Assembly: GCA_011048855.1 (NCBI GenBank)
Contig: DSCZ01000114.1
Span: 1-15,599, forward strand
Direction of reading: 5' to 3'
Source: Desulfobacteraceae bacterium
GTDB taxonomy: Bacteria; Desulfobacterota; DSM-4660; Desulfatiglandales; Desulfatiglandaceae
Length of the DNA stretch: 15,599 bases
Part shown: positions 7,096 through 14,810 of the stretch, in pieces
How the letters are laid out: every line of letters starts with the position of its first letter
How positions within the stretch are numbered: the stretch's first letter is position 1
The notes under the pieces: generated by a model
What the model saw: the letters and a program-made list of their open reading frames with translations, nothing else
What the model was told of the DNA's origin: nothing
Database searches by the model: none
Position numbers and translations under genes: made by a program

Positions 7096-10000
7096 TCAAC
7101 TGTTTAAACTATGGGTGTATACTCCCGCCTGCGCTTCCAGTTCCTCTGTAAGTTCGACGACCCTTCGATGATGCGTAAAAACAAGAACCTGAGTAGAAAG
7201 TGCAATCTCTGCAAGAACTTCCAGGCAGACGCTGGTTCGGTTGTCGTCAAACCCGATCAAGATATCGTCCACCACGAAGGGCATCGGCTCGCCTTTCTGC
7301 AGGTGCTGCTCGAGGGTCGCAAGCCGCAGGGCAAGGTAGAGTTGATCCCGGGTTCCATCACTCATTTGATCGACCGTCACTTCCAGCTCGTTCGGCCGAA
7401 CGCCCAGAAGAACAGGCATTCCGTTTTCGTTCAATTCATCCCGCAGGTTCGCGAAAGAACCCAGCGTGAGTTTTGCAAAGAGTTGGCCCGCCCGAGCAAG
7501 AACCGGGGCCTGGTTTTTCCGGCGGTACTCCTCGATGCGCTGCTCTAAAATAAGTGCCGCAATCTCAAGCCGCAGGTACTGCTCGATGCCTGAGACCATG
7601 TCAGCCAGGTGCTGTTCGGCCTCCTCAGAAGCCACGGCGGCCGTGTCGCTGCCGTCCTTGGCCTGTATTTCGTTTTGAACCACCTGCCGCTGGTCACGCA
7701 GCTTATCCCGGTTCGTCTGTAATTCCTCCAGCTCTGCCGAAACACGCGCCAGTTCCTGCCCGATGGCATCTGCATCCAGTTCCTCGGCCTCGAGCTCCAG
7801 TTCTCGAATACCTAACCCGTCCCCGTTTCGTGTAAGCTCCCGTTCAACGGTCTCAAGCCGCTGCCTCAATTCACGCATGGTTTTAGAACGCTCCCATGCC
7901 GCTTCAAGTTCGTCGTCTGTTTTTACACAGGCCTGGTCGCGCAAAGCAGCAATCTGACGGCAGGCCGCCTGAATCGTCAATTCGGCCTCTTCAATTTCCG
8001 CCCTTGTTTCTTTCTCCTGAGCCTCTATCTTTAAAAGACTCGCGCGTGCCTCCCTCGCCTCGGCCAATTCCCGGTTGAGCTGTGCGGCAAGAGCAGCGGC
8101 CTTGTGGTCCGTGGCTTCATAGCCGATGCTTTCCGCAAAGGCCGAAACCTTCTCCTTGAATTGCTCGGACACCTGGTCAATCCCGTAAATCCTCCTGCGG
8201 GAGTCTTCGGACTTGTCGAATTTATCAAAAAAAACCAGCAGCTGCTCAAAGACCTCTGTGACACGCTCAGGGTGAGCATCGCCTTTCAATCCCAGATCGG
8301 CGATAGCCTCCGCCCACTCCTCGGACCACCCGGCCCAGTCATTCTCAATGGATGCAAGGTCCTCGCGGGCTTTTTTGATTCGAATGGACAGATCGTTCAG
8401 GGAATGCTCCAGCCGCCGCTTTTTTTCAAGCGCTCCATCCTCCTGTTCGATTCGCTGTTCACACAGGCTTATCATAGCCTCCAGGCTCATTCCGCCTGGA
8501 TCGATGGTTTCATCGAATCGAGACAACTGCACGGCGATGGTTTCTCTCAGGGCATTGCATTGCGCGGACAGGTTTCGGGACTCTGCCGAAACGAGCCGGG
8601 CCGAGCGAACATTTGACAGCAACTGTTCAACCCTCAGAAGCCATTGCTTCATCTCCCTGGGCAGCCCGGGTTCTATGTCAAGCTGTTCCCAAACCTCTTT
8701 CCATTCTTTCTCAAGATCAATTCGACGGGCTTCCACCCTTCCGGTTTCATCGGCGACGGCCTCGAGACGGGATTTGAGATCCTTTTTTCTCGCTTCGAGA
8801 TCCGCCCGTTTCACCACCTGGTCCGAGGCCACCCTGAGCTGATCGGAGATATGATCCGCCTCTCCCACCTTTTGCTCATAGACTTCCGGCAGGGGGAAAC
8901 CCTGCGTATACAGAGCTATTTCGCTTTCTGCATCACTTTTTTGGATGTACTTCCTTTTTATCAGGTCCCACCCGGTGTTCCGAACCCTTCGTACATCTTC
9001 AAGTTCGATGATTGTCGGCGCATCGCTTTTCAACAGCAACGCGTTTAAATCCTGCTCCGTCCCCTTAAGTTCTTCTGAAAGCTCGCTTTTAATGCGGTCG
9101 AGGTCTTTGGCTTTCTCGGAGAGCTCGTCGAACTTTTTTTCGAACGTGTCCAGTGTTTCGGGCACAGGCATGGGGGTTTTTAAAAGTTCATCGACGCTTC
9201 CATAAAATCTTCCGAGCCGCGAAAACTCGTTTTTGCAGGCTTCATCGTCCTGGGCGGCCCGTTTTTTGGCATCGGCCAGTCGCTGTTCGAGATCACCCGC
9301 CTTGCGGGCCGTTGCAACCGCAGCCTTAAGTTCACCCGGATCCAGGCTCGACTCGGCCTGTCCGCCCAGTTCTTTCCTGATGGCCGACTGGTCCTCCTCG
9401 AAGTCCCGTAGGGCATTTTCCGTGTTTTCCCGCTTTTGCTTCAAGAGGCTGTGCCGCCTGGCAAGGTCGGCGATCCACTTCTTGTTGCTGGTAAGCGGCC
9501 TCAGAAGATCAGCATCCTCGAGGGTGAGATCCGGACGTACAGCCTTCAGCAACTGTTCGGCTTCGCTCCGCAGAAGCCGCCGTTTTGCGTCCTGCTTGGG
9601 GCGGTCCTGGATCGCTTTTTCAACACCTCCTATTTCTTTATAAAAGGCCAGGATCACCTCTTCATTGTCCACCAACTCGGTTCGGACATTAAGCTTCTCA
9701 GATTCTTCCCTCAGCCGCGCCAGCCTGGATTCAGCTTTTGCCTTGACATCCCTGAACGTCTGAAGGTTGCTGCACGCAAATTTGAATTTCTCCCCGAGAT
9801 CTTCCGGCAGAAACAAAACCTCTCCCAGGGCATCGATGCGCTCCATGAGGGCCCGCCGTTCCGCAAGTGCACCCTTGACCCGGTTGAACCGATCCAGCCG
9901 GCTTTTTTCCTTGCTTTTATTCCTGATTTCTCCTTCCACCTCTTCGATGGCGTTTACCGTCTCCGCCAGTTCTTTCCTCAACCGCTTCCATTCCGCAACA

Positions 10001-10611
10001 GGAAGGCTCGCCTCCTTGATTCGCCTTTTCGCATCCTTGAAACCGGATATCGCCTGGTTCACGAACTTCGTGGAGGCCTTCGGCTTAAAAAGCGTGTCGG
10101 CGCCGCTTCTCAGTTCAGACAATATCCGGCGGAGGCTTGCGGTTCCTGTCGCTGCGCTGAAAAGCGCCTGCCCGAGATCCCCCGACTGGTTCAACAATTC
10201 CTGGCCGCCTTCCACCAGCCGCGCGTGATCGATGCCGTATAATTTTGTAAACAGGTTCTCATCTATCCCACCTGATAAAAACGGCTCCAGGACCGAATCA
10301 TCCAGTGTTTCTCCAGTATCCGGATCCAAAAGAGTCCCTTTTTTTCCCTTCCGGCGAATGAAATCCAGTACCCTGCCGTTTGAAAGCCTGAGCCTGCCGC
10401 CGATCCGCAGATGTGGGTTTGAGTGGATGAAATTGTCACCGGTACGTACCGGGATGCCGAACAGCCACCCTATGAGTGCTCTCAGTGACGTGCTTTTACC
10501 CGCTTCGTTGTTACCGTAAATCAAATGCAGGCCTGAGGAACCGTCCGACAGGTCCAGGATCGTGTCGGTGAATGGGCCGTATGCCAGTAAATCAAGCCTG
10601 TCGAATCTCAT
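7096..10611 (-). CDS. yhaN: YhaN-like SMC-type ATPase (DNA repair, SbcC/Rad50 relative)
   Basis: A protein of 1171 residues with the split ATPase layout of SMC/Rad50 proteins. The N-terminal half-site begins MRFDRLDLLAYGPFTD and holds Walker A GNNEAGKST at residues 33-41. A very long charged coiled coil fills the middle (about 190-1030). The C-terminal half has the ABC signature SDGTRDQ (1084-1090), Walker B PFVVDD (1111-1116) and an H-loop in VLVFTHH (1142-1148). I see no CXXC zinc hook, unlike classical Rad50/SbcC. With the YhaO-like nuclease encoded just upstream it should form a cytoplasmic DNA end-processing complex that couples ATP hydrolysis to nuclease action (family inference). Its ATG overlaps the nuclease stop by four bases (ATGA), and a GGAG site lies inside the nuclease gene, so translation is coupled. 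The match to YhaN is at family level; substrate details are unknown. Confidence 0.85.
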   Translation of the reverse strand: MRFDRLDLLAYGPFTDTILDLSDGSSGLHLIYGNNEAGKSTSLRALIGWLFGIPVRTGDNFIHSNPHLRIGGRLRLSNGRVLDFIRRKGKKGTLLDPDTGETLDDSVLEPFLSGGIDENLFTKLYGIDHARLVEGGQELLNQSGDLGQALFSAATGTASLRRILSELRSGADTLFKPKASTKFVNQAISGFKDAKRRIKEASLPVAEWKRLRKELAETVNAIEEVEGEIRNKSKEKSRLDRFNRVKGALAERRALMERIDALGEVLFLPEDLGEKFKFACSNLQTFRDVKAKAESRLARLREESEKLNVRTELVDNEEVILAFYKEIGGVEKAIQDRPKQDAKRRLLRSEAEQLLKAVRPDLTLEDADLLRPLTSNKKWIADLARRHSLLKQKRENTENALRDFEEDQSAIRKELGGQAESSLDPGELKAAVATARKAGDLEQRLADAKKRAAQDDEACKNEFSRLGRFYGSVDELLKTPMPVPETLDTFEKKFDELSEKAKDLDRIKSELSEELKGTEQDLNALLLKSDAPTIIELEDVRRVRNTGWDLIKRKYIQKSDAESEIALYTQGFPLPEVYEQKVGEADHISDQLRVASDQVVKRADLEARKKDLKSRLEAVADETGRVEARRIDLEKEWKEVWEQLDIEPGLPREMKQWLLRVEQLLSNVRSARLVSAESRNLSAQCNALRETIAVQLSRFDETIDPGGMSLEAMISLCEQRIEQEDGALEKKRRLEHSLNDLSIRIKKAREDLASIENDWAGWSEEWAEAIADLGLKGDAHPERVTEVFEQLLVFFDKFDKSEDSRRRIYGIDQVSEQFKEKVSAFAESIGYEATDHKAAALAAQLNRELAEAREARASLLKIEAQEKETRAEIEEAELTIQAACRQIAALRDQACVKTDDELEAAWERSKTMRELRQRLETVERELTRNGDGLGIRELELEAEELDADAIGQELARVSAELEELQTNRDKLRDQRQVVQNEIQAKDGSDTAAVASEEAEQHLADMVSGIEQYLRLEIAALILEQRIEEYRRKNQAPVLARAGQLFAKLTLGSFANLRDELNENGMPVLLGVRPNELEVTVDQMSDGTRDQLYLALRLATLEQHLQKGEPMPFVVDDILIGFDDNRTSVCLEVLAEIALSTQVLVFTHHRRVVELTEELEAQAGVYTHSLNS

Positions 10612-11873
10612 TTGGCATCTCCCACTGTCAGCAGCCTCCCAACCAGCATCTGCCTGGCTTCGTCAACCAGGCGGTCAAGGGTTCGAGGCTCATCAAGATT
10701 TATTCGAGAATCATCCCCGAAAGCTTCGGGGGGGATCTTCTGCCTGATGCCGGCGATCACCTCCTCAAGACCGGTGATTTCATCGGAGTCGGCCGGTGTG
10801 GCATTTATATCCTCCAGCAATTTTCCGAATGCGCCGCCTTCGGCCAAAATAGTTTTCAGGTCGAGTTTCCCGACCGTTCCAATTTCCACCCTTTCAATCC
10901 ACAAGTCATCTCCGGCTATTTCCGCACCAAGCGCTTTGATTCTCTGCTCGAATCGTTCCGGATATGCTGACAGCGTATTTGAAATGGGCGTGGAGCCTTC
11001 GAAATGAATGCGCATGGCCACGGGCCGTCCATCGGCTGACGCGATTTCATTGGAGATGGATATTCTCGCAAGCTCAAGCACCTCCGTCATATCGGGGGCA
11101 TCCGTCAAGTCCACAGAGCAGCTGACCCAGCGAAGGACGTCCAGTGAACACGTTTCCGTTTCTCTTACAGAGCCGTCTTCGACGGTTACGAGCACACAGC
11201 CTTTCGCGCCGGTTTCCCGGACGTGACGCCCCTGGATACAGCCGGGGAAAACGATGTGGGGGTCCTCGGACACAAATTCCTGTTTGTGGACGTGTCCCAA
11301 TGCCCAGTACTGATACCCTTTCGATCGCAGGTCCTCCGGCGTGCACGGGGCATAGGGTGCATGGCCTTCGCGGCCGTCGAGGCTTGTGTGCAAGAGGCCG
11401 ATGTTGAACATCCCCTTTTCAGCCGCGCCAAATTCGGCCGCGAGGTTGGTATGTACCTTCTGCGTGCCGAAACTGCGCCCGTGAATCGCAACATCCCAAT
11501 CATTCAATCTTACCGTTTCCACCCTGCTGGACGAAAACATCTTCATGTTGCCGGGTGTATCAAGAGCCCGCGTCATACGATTGGCCGCATCATGGTTTCC
11601 GGCCACTGCAAAAATCCGGATGTCGTTCTTACCAAGCCTGCCCACCTGGCGGCTCAAAAATATGCCGGTGCTGTAATCTTTCCAGTCGCCGTCGTACAGG
11701 TCTCCTGCCAGCAAAACGAAGGCGACCTGTTCCTCGATGGCTAAATCGACGAGATTCTCGAAAGCTTTGCGGCAGGCATTGCGAAGGGATTCAACGGGTG
11801 CGGATTCGTATCTGGATAACCCGCGCAGGGGGCTGTCCAGATGAACATCGGCTGCGTGAATGAATTTGAACAT
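10608..11873 (-). CDS. yhaO: YhaO-like metallophosphoesterase (DNA exonuclease, SbcD/Mre11 relative)
   Basis: A protein of 421 residues with a calcineurin-like phosphoesterase domain in its first 200 or so residues. Metal-site motifs are all present: DVH (residues 9-11), GDLYD (57-61), GNHD (92-95), a His at 162 in GLLHTS, and GHVH (193-196). The remaining residues form the accessory C-terminal domain typical of YhaO proteins. It is expected to be a manganese-dependent DNA nuclease working with the YhaN-like ATPase, whose gene overlaps its stop codon by four bases. The ATG at 11873 is supported by AGGAG (11880-11884) six bases upstream. It is the first gene of this two-gene operon and diverges from two small membrane-protein genes. 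The catalytic set is complete, so an active enzyme is expected. Confidence 0.88.
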   Translation of the reverse strand: MFKFIHAADVHLDSPLRGLSRYESAPVESLRNACRKAFENLVDLAIEEQVAFVLLAGDLYDGDWKDYSTGIFLSRQVGRLGKNDIRIFAVAGNHDAANRMTRALDTPGNMKMFSSSRVETVRLNDWDVAIHGRSFGTQKVHTNLAAEFGAAEKGMFNIGLLHTSLDGREGHAPYAPCTPEDLRSKGYQYWALGHVHKQEFVSEDPHIVFPGCIQGRHVRETGAKGCVLVTVEDGSVRETETCSLDVLRWVSCSVDLTDAPDMTEVLELARISISNEIASADGRPVAMRIHFEGSTPISNTLSAYPERFEQRIKALGAEIAGDDLWIERVEIGTVGKLDLKTILAEGGAFGKLLEDINATPADSDEITGLEEVIAGIRQKIPPEAFGDDSRINLDEPRTLDRLVDEARQMLVGRLLTVGDAK

Positions 11874-11956
11874 CAGAAACTCCTGGACTCGGCAGTATTA
11901 TTATTCACAATATCATCAGGGTTGATTTTTTCCTATAAAAATTGCACATTGGAACA
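11874..11956. promoter_or_regulatory. Divergent promoter region between nuclease operon and membrane-protein genes
   Basis: These 83 bases, mostly AT-rich, separate two divergent transcription units, so both promoters should lie here or slightly inside the genes. TTGATT and TATAAA occur on the plus strand near 11922-11938 but are only about six bases apart, so they do not form one promoter. I cannot assign -35/-10 elements with confidence. Confidence 0.45.
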
Positions 11957-12355
11957 ATGAAAAAACTCCTCGGGCACGAAGCTCTGGTATTTCTCTGTTC
12001 GATGATGTCCGGAACGGTGGTCCTGCCGGTTTTCACAATGGTGGTCCTGGCACTGTTCGGTCTCATGCCCCGCAACGCATCCCTGGCCGAATGCTATGAT
12101 GCGCTGAGAGAAATGCTGGAACCCAATGTGTGGCTTTTCTGGGTGGCGGTTCTATCCCCGTACGGGATCGTACAGGCCGTGCGGATTGTTCTGTGGAAAC
12201 GCCGCGGAGGACCGTGGTATGTCGAAAAAGAACAGAACCGGTACCCGGCTCCAGACTCCCACAACGCGTACTGCGAGTTTTCATTCATGACATGGAAGGA
12301 CGGGCTGGACGACCTTCGCCGCCCTGAATCCCACAAGGAGACACGGAATGGTTAG
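11957..12355 (+). CDS. Hypothetical small membrane protein
   Basis: A protein of 132 residues that I do not recognise. It has two hydrophobic segments likely to span the inner membrane: about residues 9-34 (from ALVFLCSMMSG onward) and about 57-79 (around VWLFWVAVLSPYG). A basic loop (WKRRGG) and a polar tail of about 50 residues rich in charged and aromatic residues follow. By the positive-inside rule the tail is probably cytoplasmic. The ATG at 11957 is chosen because the protein then starts MKKLLGHE; the upstream ribosome site is poor, and a TTG at 11942 would add five residues. Its last eight bases overlap the next gene, so the two are almost certainly co-transcribed. It is divergent from the YhaO/YhaN operon. 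No function can be assigned. Confidence 0.65.
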   Translation: MKKLLGHEALVFLCSMMSGTVVLPVFTMVVLALFGLMPRNASLAECYDALREMLEPNVWLFWVAVLSPYGIVQAVRIVLWKRRGGPWYVEKEQNRYPAPDSHNAYCEFSFMTWKDGLDDLRRPESHKETRNG

Positions 12356-12755
12356 CGTATTGATTGTTATCGGCTGCCTGGTCGCGGCCTTCTTTGTGGT
12401 TGTAACCGTTCAATCCTCTCCGAAAAACCCCGCCGGTTTCGCCCGTATGATAGCAAGACAGCAACGCCTGGCATTGAACACCATAAAAAAAGCCGATCCC
12501 GGGCTTTCCCGTGAACAGGCTTACCTGAAAGCGATGAACACCAGGACGCCCCACGAAGAAGACGAACTTCTGCGGATGCTCAACCAGGTGAAAAAAGAGG
12601 CCGGGAGATCCGGTGAACCTTTCCGATTCAATGACCTTGTCTATCACCTTTCGGTTCTCGAATACACGAAAAGAGTGCCTCTCGAAAAACGGCGGACAGA
12701 GCTTTACCCGGAAATGGAAAAAGCTGTCAAGGCGGCGATACCGGACGACACATGA
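12348..12755 (+). CDS. Hypothetical single-pass membrane-anchored protein
   Basis: A protein of 135 residues, not recognised. It opens with one hydrophobic segment (about residues 3-22, VSVLIVIGCLVAAFFVVVTV), which acts as a membrane anchor or uncleaved signal. A charged, helix-rich soluble part with many Lys, Arg and Glu residues follows. The start ATG at 12348 is well supported by AAGGAG (12335-12340) seven bases upstream. The gene overlaps the preceding membrane-protein gene by eight bases, pointing to translational coupling and a possible shared complex. It ends 13 bases before the stop of the convergent tsaC gene, with no clear terminator between them. The soluble part could be cytoplasmic or periplasmic; the sequence does not decide this firmly. 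Confidence 0.7.
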   Translation: MVSVLIVIGCLVAAFFVVVTVQSSPKNPAGFARMIARQQRLALNTIKKADPGLSREQAYLKAMNTRTPHEEDELLRMLNQVKKEAGRSGEPFRFNDLVYHLSVLEYTKRVPLEKRRTELYPEMEKAVKAAIPDDT

Positions 12756-12768
12756 AAACACGCTGGAT

Positions 12769-13452
12769 TCAAGGTGTAAACACCGGCACCACGGACTCAA
12801 TCGATTCACGCGGGATAACGCCCTGGCGGAGAATCCTGCAAGGCGATTCGGTTACATCCACGACCGTGGAACCGGCCGTGGCCGCGCATGGTCCGCCGTC
12901 CACCACCAGGCTTAACCCGGTGGGAAAAGCCCTCAGAACCTGTGCGGCGCTCGTGCATGGAGGAAAACCGGACAAATTCGCGCTGGTGCTTGTCACGGCT
13001 CCTCCCAGTGCCCGGCATATCGCTGTGGCTATGAAATTGCCGGACAACCTCACCCCGATTTTTCCCGTGCCCCCGGTAAGAAGCGGCGATACCGTTTCCT
13101 TCGCCCTGCAAACGATGGTCAGACCTCCGGGCCAGAAGGCCGAAGCTAGCCGGCGGGCGGACTCAGGTATGCTTTGGGCATACCTGGAAAGAGCCTCTGT
13201 GGAAGGAATAAGGATCAAAATGGGCCGACCCTCCTCCCTGCCCTTTAGATTGAATAAATCCGATACCGCCTGCCCGCAGGAAACATCTACGCCCAGCCCG
13301 TAAACCGTCTCCGTTGGATAGGCGACAACCCCGCCCCTCTTAAGGATTCTTACTGCGGATCCGAGAGATCCTTCAAGATCTCCACGGGATGAGATCCTGA
13401 TCACAGGCACCAGTTTCGCCCGCTCCTTCGGAGAAAAACCCCCTTCCCGCAC
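12769..13452 (-). CDS. tsaC: L-threonylcarbamoyladenylate synthase (TsaC/YrdC/Sua5 family)
   Basis: A protein of 227 residues of the YrdC fold. The enzyme makes threonylcarbamoyl-AMP from threonine, bicarbonate and ATP, the first step of t6A modification at position 37 of ANN-decoding tRNAs. Visible family motifs are PTETVYGLG (residues 46-54), KGR (70-72), FWPGGLT (106-112), VR (134-135) and STSANLSG (155-162). The length fits the short TsaC form without the extra Sua5 domain. The start is GTG at 13452, preceded by GGAGG five bases away. A GTG inside LVPVIR would give a shorter protein nearer the usual family start. It is the last gene of a compact operon, with the purE stop only 12 bases upstream. 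All key motifs are intact. Confidence 0.92.
   Translation of the reverse strand: MREGGFSPKERAKLVPVIRISSRGDLEGSLGSAVRILKRGGVVAYPTETVYGLGVDVSCGQAVSDLFNLKGREEGRPILILIPSTEALSRYAQSIPESARRLASAFWPGGLTIVCRAKETVSPLLTGGTGKIGVRLSGNFIATAICRALGGAVTSTSANLSGFPPCTSAAQVLRAFPTGLSLVVDGGPCAATAGSTVVDVTESPCRILRQGVIPRESIESVVPVFTP
13164..13186. repeat. Perfect 9-bp inverted repeat inside tsaC
   Basis: CAGGTATGC (13164-13172) and its exact reverse complement GCATACCTG (13178-13186) flank a five-base loop. The arms lie in the codons for residues around RYAQSIPE of TsaC. It has no T-run after it on either strand, so it is not a standard terminator. It may be a chance product of coding sequence or an mRNA structure. 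Confidence 0.6.
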
Positions 13453-13464
13453 ACTATCCTCCGA

Positions 13465-13959
13465 TCAAACCCGCGAGGCGCTTTCGACCGCCTTTTCGGT
13501 AAGATTACGCCGGTATTCTTTCACGCTTGCGGCCACTTCCGGATATTTCAAAGCGAGTATCTCGGCCGCCAGTATAGCCGCGTTCTTTGCGCCGCCGCTT
13601 CCGACAGAAACCGTCGCAACCGGTATGCCAGGCGGCATCTGCACCGTGGACAACAGTGCGTCCAGGCCCTGGAAAGCTGAAGAATCTATCGGAACGCCAA
13701 TAACCGGCAGCGTGGTATGCGCCGCTATCACACCGGCCAGGTGAGCGGCCCATCCGGCCCCGGCTATCAACACTTCTATCCCCCGCTCTTCGGCCGATAA
13801 GGCATATTCGCGCGTCAGATCCGGCGTACGGTGTGCTGAAAGAATTTTAACCTCGTGGCCTATTCCCAATTCCTTCAAAACTTCCGAGCAACCCTTCATC
13901 GAATCTTTATCCGATGCGCTGCCCATAATCACTCCTACTAAAATTTTATTCTCGGTCAC
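13465..13959 (-). CDS. purE: 5-(carboxyamino)imidazole ribonucleotide mutase (PurE)
   Basis: A protein of 164 residues, the usual PurE length. It catalyses the carboxylation step of purine synthesis, rearranging N5-CAIR to CAIR (class I), in the cytoplasm, normally as an octamer. Family motifs are GSASD (residues 13-17), SAHRTP (41-46) with the active-site histidine, the glycine-rich loop [11 protein letters not shown] (66-76), and [11 protein letters not shown] (107-117). The loop is unusual in carrying Trp at position 70, where common class I enzymes have Gly (AGAGGAAH). No PurK or other purine gene is visible nearby. The start is GTG at 13959, with a perfect AAGGAGG six bases upstream. It sits in an operon after a DUF3786 gene (18 bases upstream) and before tsaC (12 bases downstream). 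Confidence 0.95.
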   Translation of the reverse strand: MTENKILVGVIMGSASDKDSMKGCSEVLKELGIGHEVKILSAHRTPDLTREYALSAEERGIEVLIAGAGWAAHLAGVIAAHTTLPVIGVPIDSSAFQGLDALLSTVQMPPGIPVATVSVGSGGAKNAAILAAEILALKYPEVAASVKEYRRNLTEKAVESASRV

Positions 13960-13977
13960 GGTTAGCCTCCTTATGAT

Positions 13978-14607
13978 TTAGGACCCGGCCCGGCCTATCA
14001 ACGGGTAAACAGCCATCCCGGCAAGCCAGGCTGTATCCTCCGCTGAAAGCACAAGAGCCACACTTTCGTCGAACAGGATGTTTCCATCCGGAGGGAACTC
14101 ATCGTCCCCCTTCCACAGAATAAATACAAGGGGAACATAGGGGAAAGCGTCAAAAACCACCGACACATCGCCGTGATCGAACGAAGAAGCACCGTAAGCC
14201 GACACGGCCAGATCATGAAGAAGCTCGGGCTTTTCACCGAACGTACCGACCAGCGGATTTTTCGCCCGCCTGATAAAGGCATCCATATAAAACCGCCCGT
14301 CAGGAATCTCCTGATAAGAAATCCACTTTCCGGCCAAAGACTTTCCCCTGGCGCCGGAAAGGTAATGAAGCACCAGGACCTGTTCCTGGGGCGTCAAGGT
14401 CTTTCCGCTTCGAATATCGCTGAAAATCAGCTCGGGCCATGAAGCGACGCACGTACGTCCCAGAAAACCGATTTCAATTCGAAAACCGCCGGAGGGATTC
14501 TCGACCAGTTCCGCCCCTGCCGCCTCCGCCACCTCACCGGCCTCACGTTTCCGCAAATCCTCCCTGGTCAAATCGGCTGCGGTGAAATAATCGTCCACTT
14601 TTGCCAT
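13978..14607 (-). CDS. DUF3786 domain protein
   Basis: A protein of 209 residues with no signal peptide or membrane segment, so probably cytoplasmic. The pattern fits the DUF3786 family: a central block with LTPQEQVLVLHYLSGA, then the C-terminal part with VVFDAFPYVPLVFILWKGDD and FPPDGNILFDESV followed by a segment beginning LSAEDTAWLAG. The family is found mainly in anaerobes such as Desulfobacterota and has no settled function that I can name. The start ATG at 14607 has AAGGAGG nine bases upstream. It is the first gene of the operon with purE and tsaC, and its promoter should lie in the 203-base region shared with the divergent Smr gene. Confidence 0.75.
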   Translation of the reverse strand: MAKVDDYFTAADLTREDLRKREAGEVAEAAGAELVENPSGGFRIEIGFLGRTCVASWPELIFSDIRSGKTLTPQEQVLVLHYLSGARGKSLAGKWISYQEIPDGRFYMDAFIRRAKNPLVGTFGEKPELLHDLAVSAYGASSFDHGDVSVVFDAFPYVPLVFILWKGDDEFPPDGNILFDESVALVLSAEDTAWLAGMAVYPLIGRAGS

Positions 14608-14625
14608 GAATAAACGCCTCCTTCT

Positions 14626-14661
14626 CCGGTTTCAATGCGGTATCTCCAGATGGAAAACCGG
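14626..14661. repeat. Short inverted repeat in the divergent DUF3786/Smr intergenic region
   Basis: CCGGTTT (14626-14632) is matched by AAACCGG (14655-14661) with 22 bases between. It lies just upstream of the DUF3786 start and could be an operator half-site pair or part of the leader, but seven matching bases can arise by chance. Confidence 0.25.
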
Positions 14662-14699
14662 TAATATTCATTTTCATCTCCCGCTGACACCCGATCCCG

Positions 14700-14728
14700 T
14701 TTACGAATCGGTGTTCAATGCGTATAAT
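14700..14728 (+). promoter_or_regulatory. Sigma70-type promoter for the Smr-domain gene
   Basis: TTTACG (14700-14705) and a perfect TATAAT (14723-14728) are separated by exactly 17 bases on the plus strand. Transcription would start near 14735, giving a leader of about 75 bases before the ATG at 14811. This also argues against a start at 14718, which would overlap the -10 box. Confidence 0.7.
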
Positions 14729-14810
14729 ATTTTTTGCATCAAATTCGCAAGCTCGATTTTCCGGTCGGACTACTGATCACCATCTGGACGCGAATGAACG
14801 GAGGCTCCCC

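Noticed and set aside
9436..10242. Long open frame on the plus strand (268 codons) opposite the YhaN-like gene, plus several others in the same gene
   Set aside because: They lie antisense to a gene with complete ATPase motifs, have no recognisable domains and lack good ribosome sites; long antisense frames are expected in GC-rich coding DNA.
12773..12784. Palindrome GGTGTAAACACC near the tsaC stop as a terminator
   Set aside because: The loop is only two bases, the stem five, and no T-run follows, so it does not look like a working terminator.
12752..13303. Plus-strand open frame of 183 codons opposite tsaC
   Set aside because: It overlaps the well-supported TsaC gene in antisense and its translation shows no protein-like domain.
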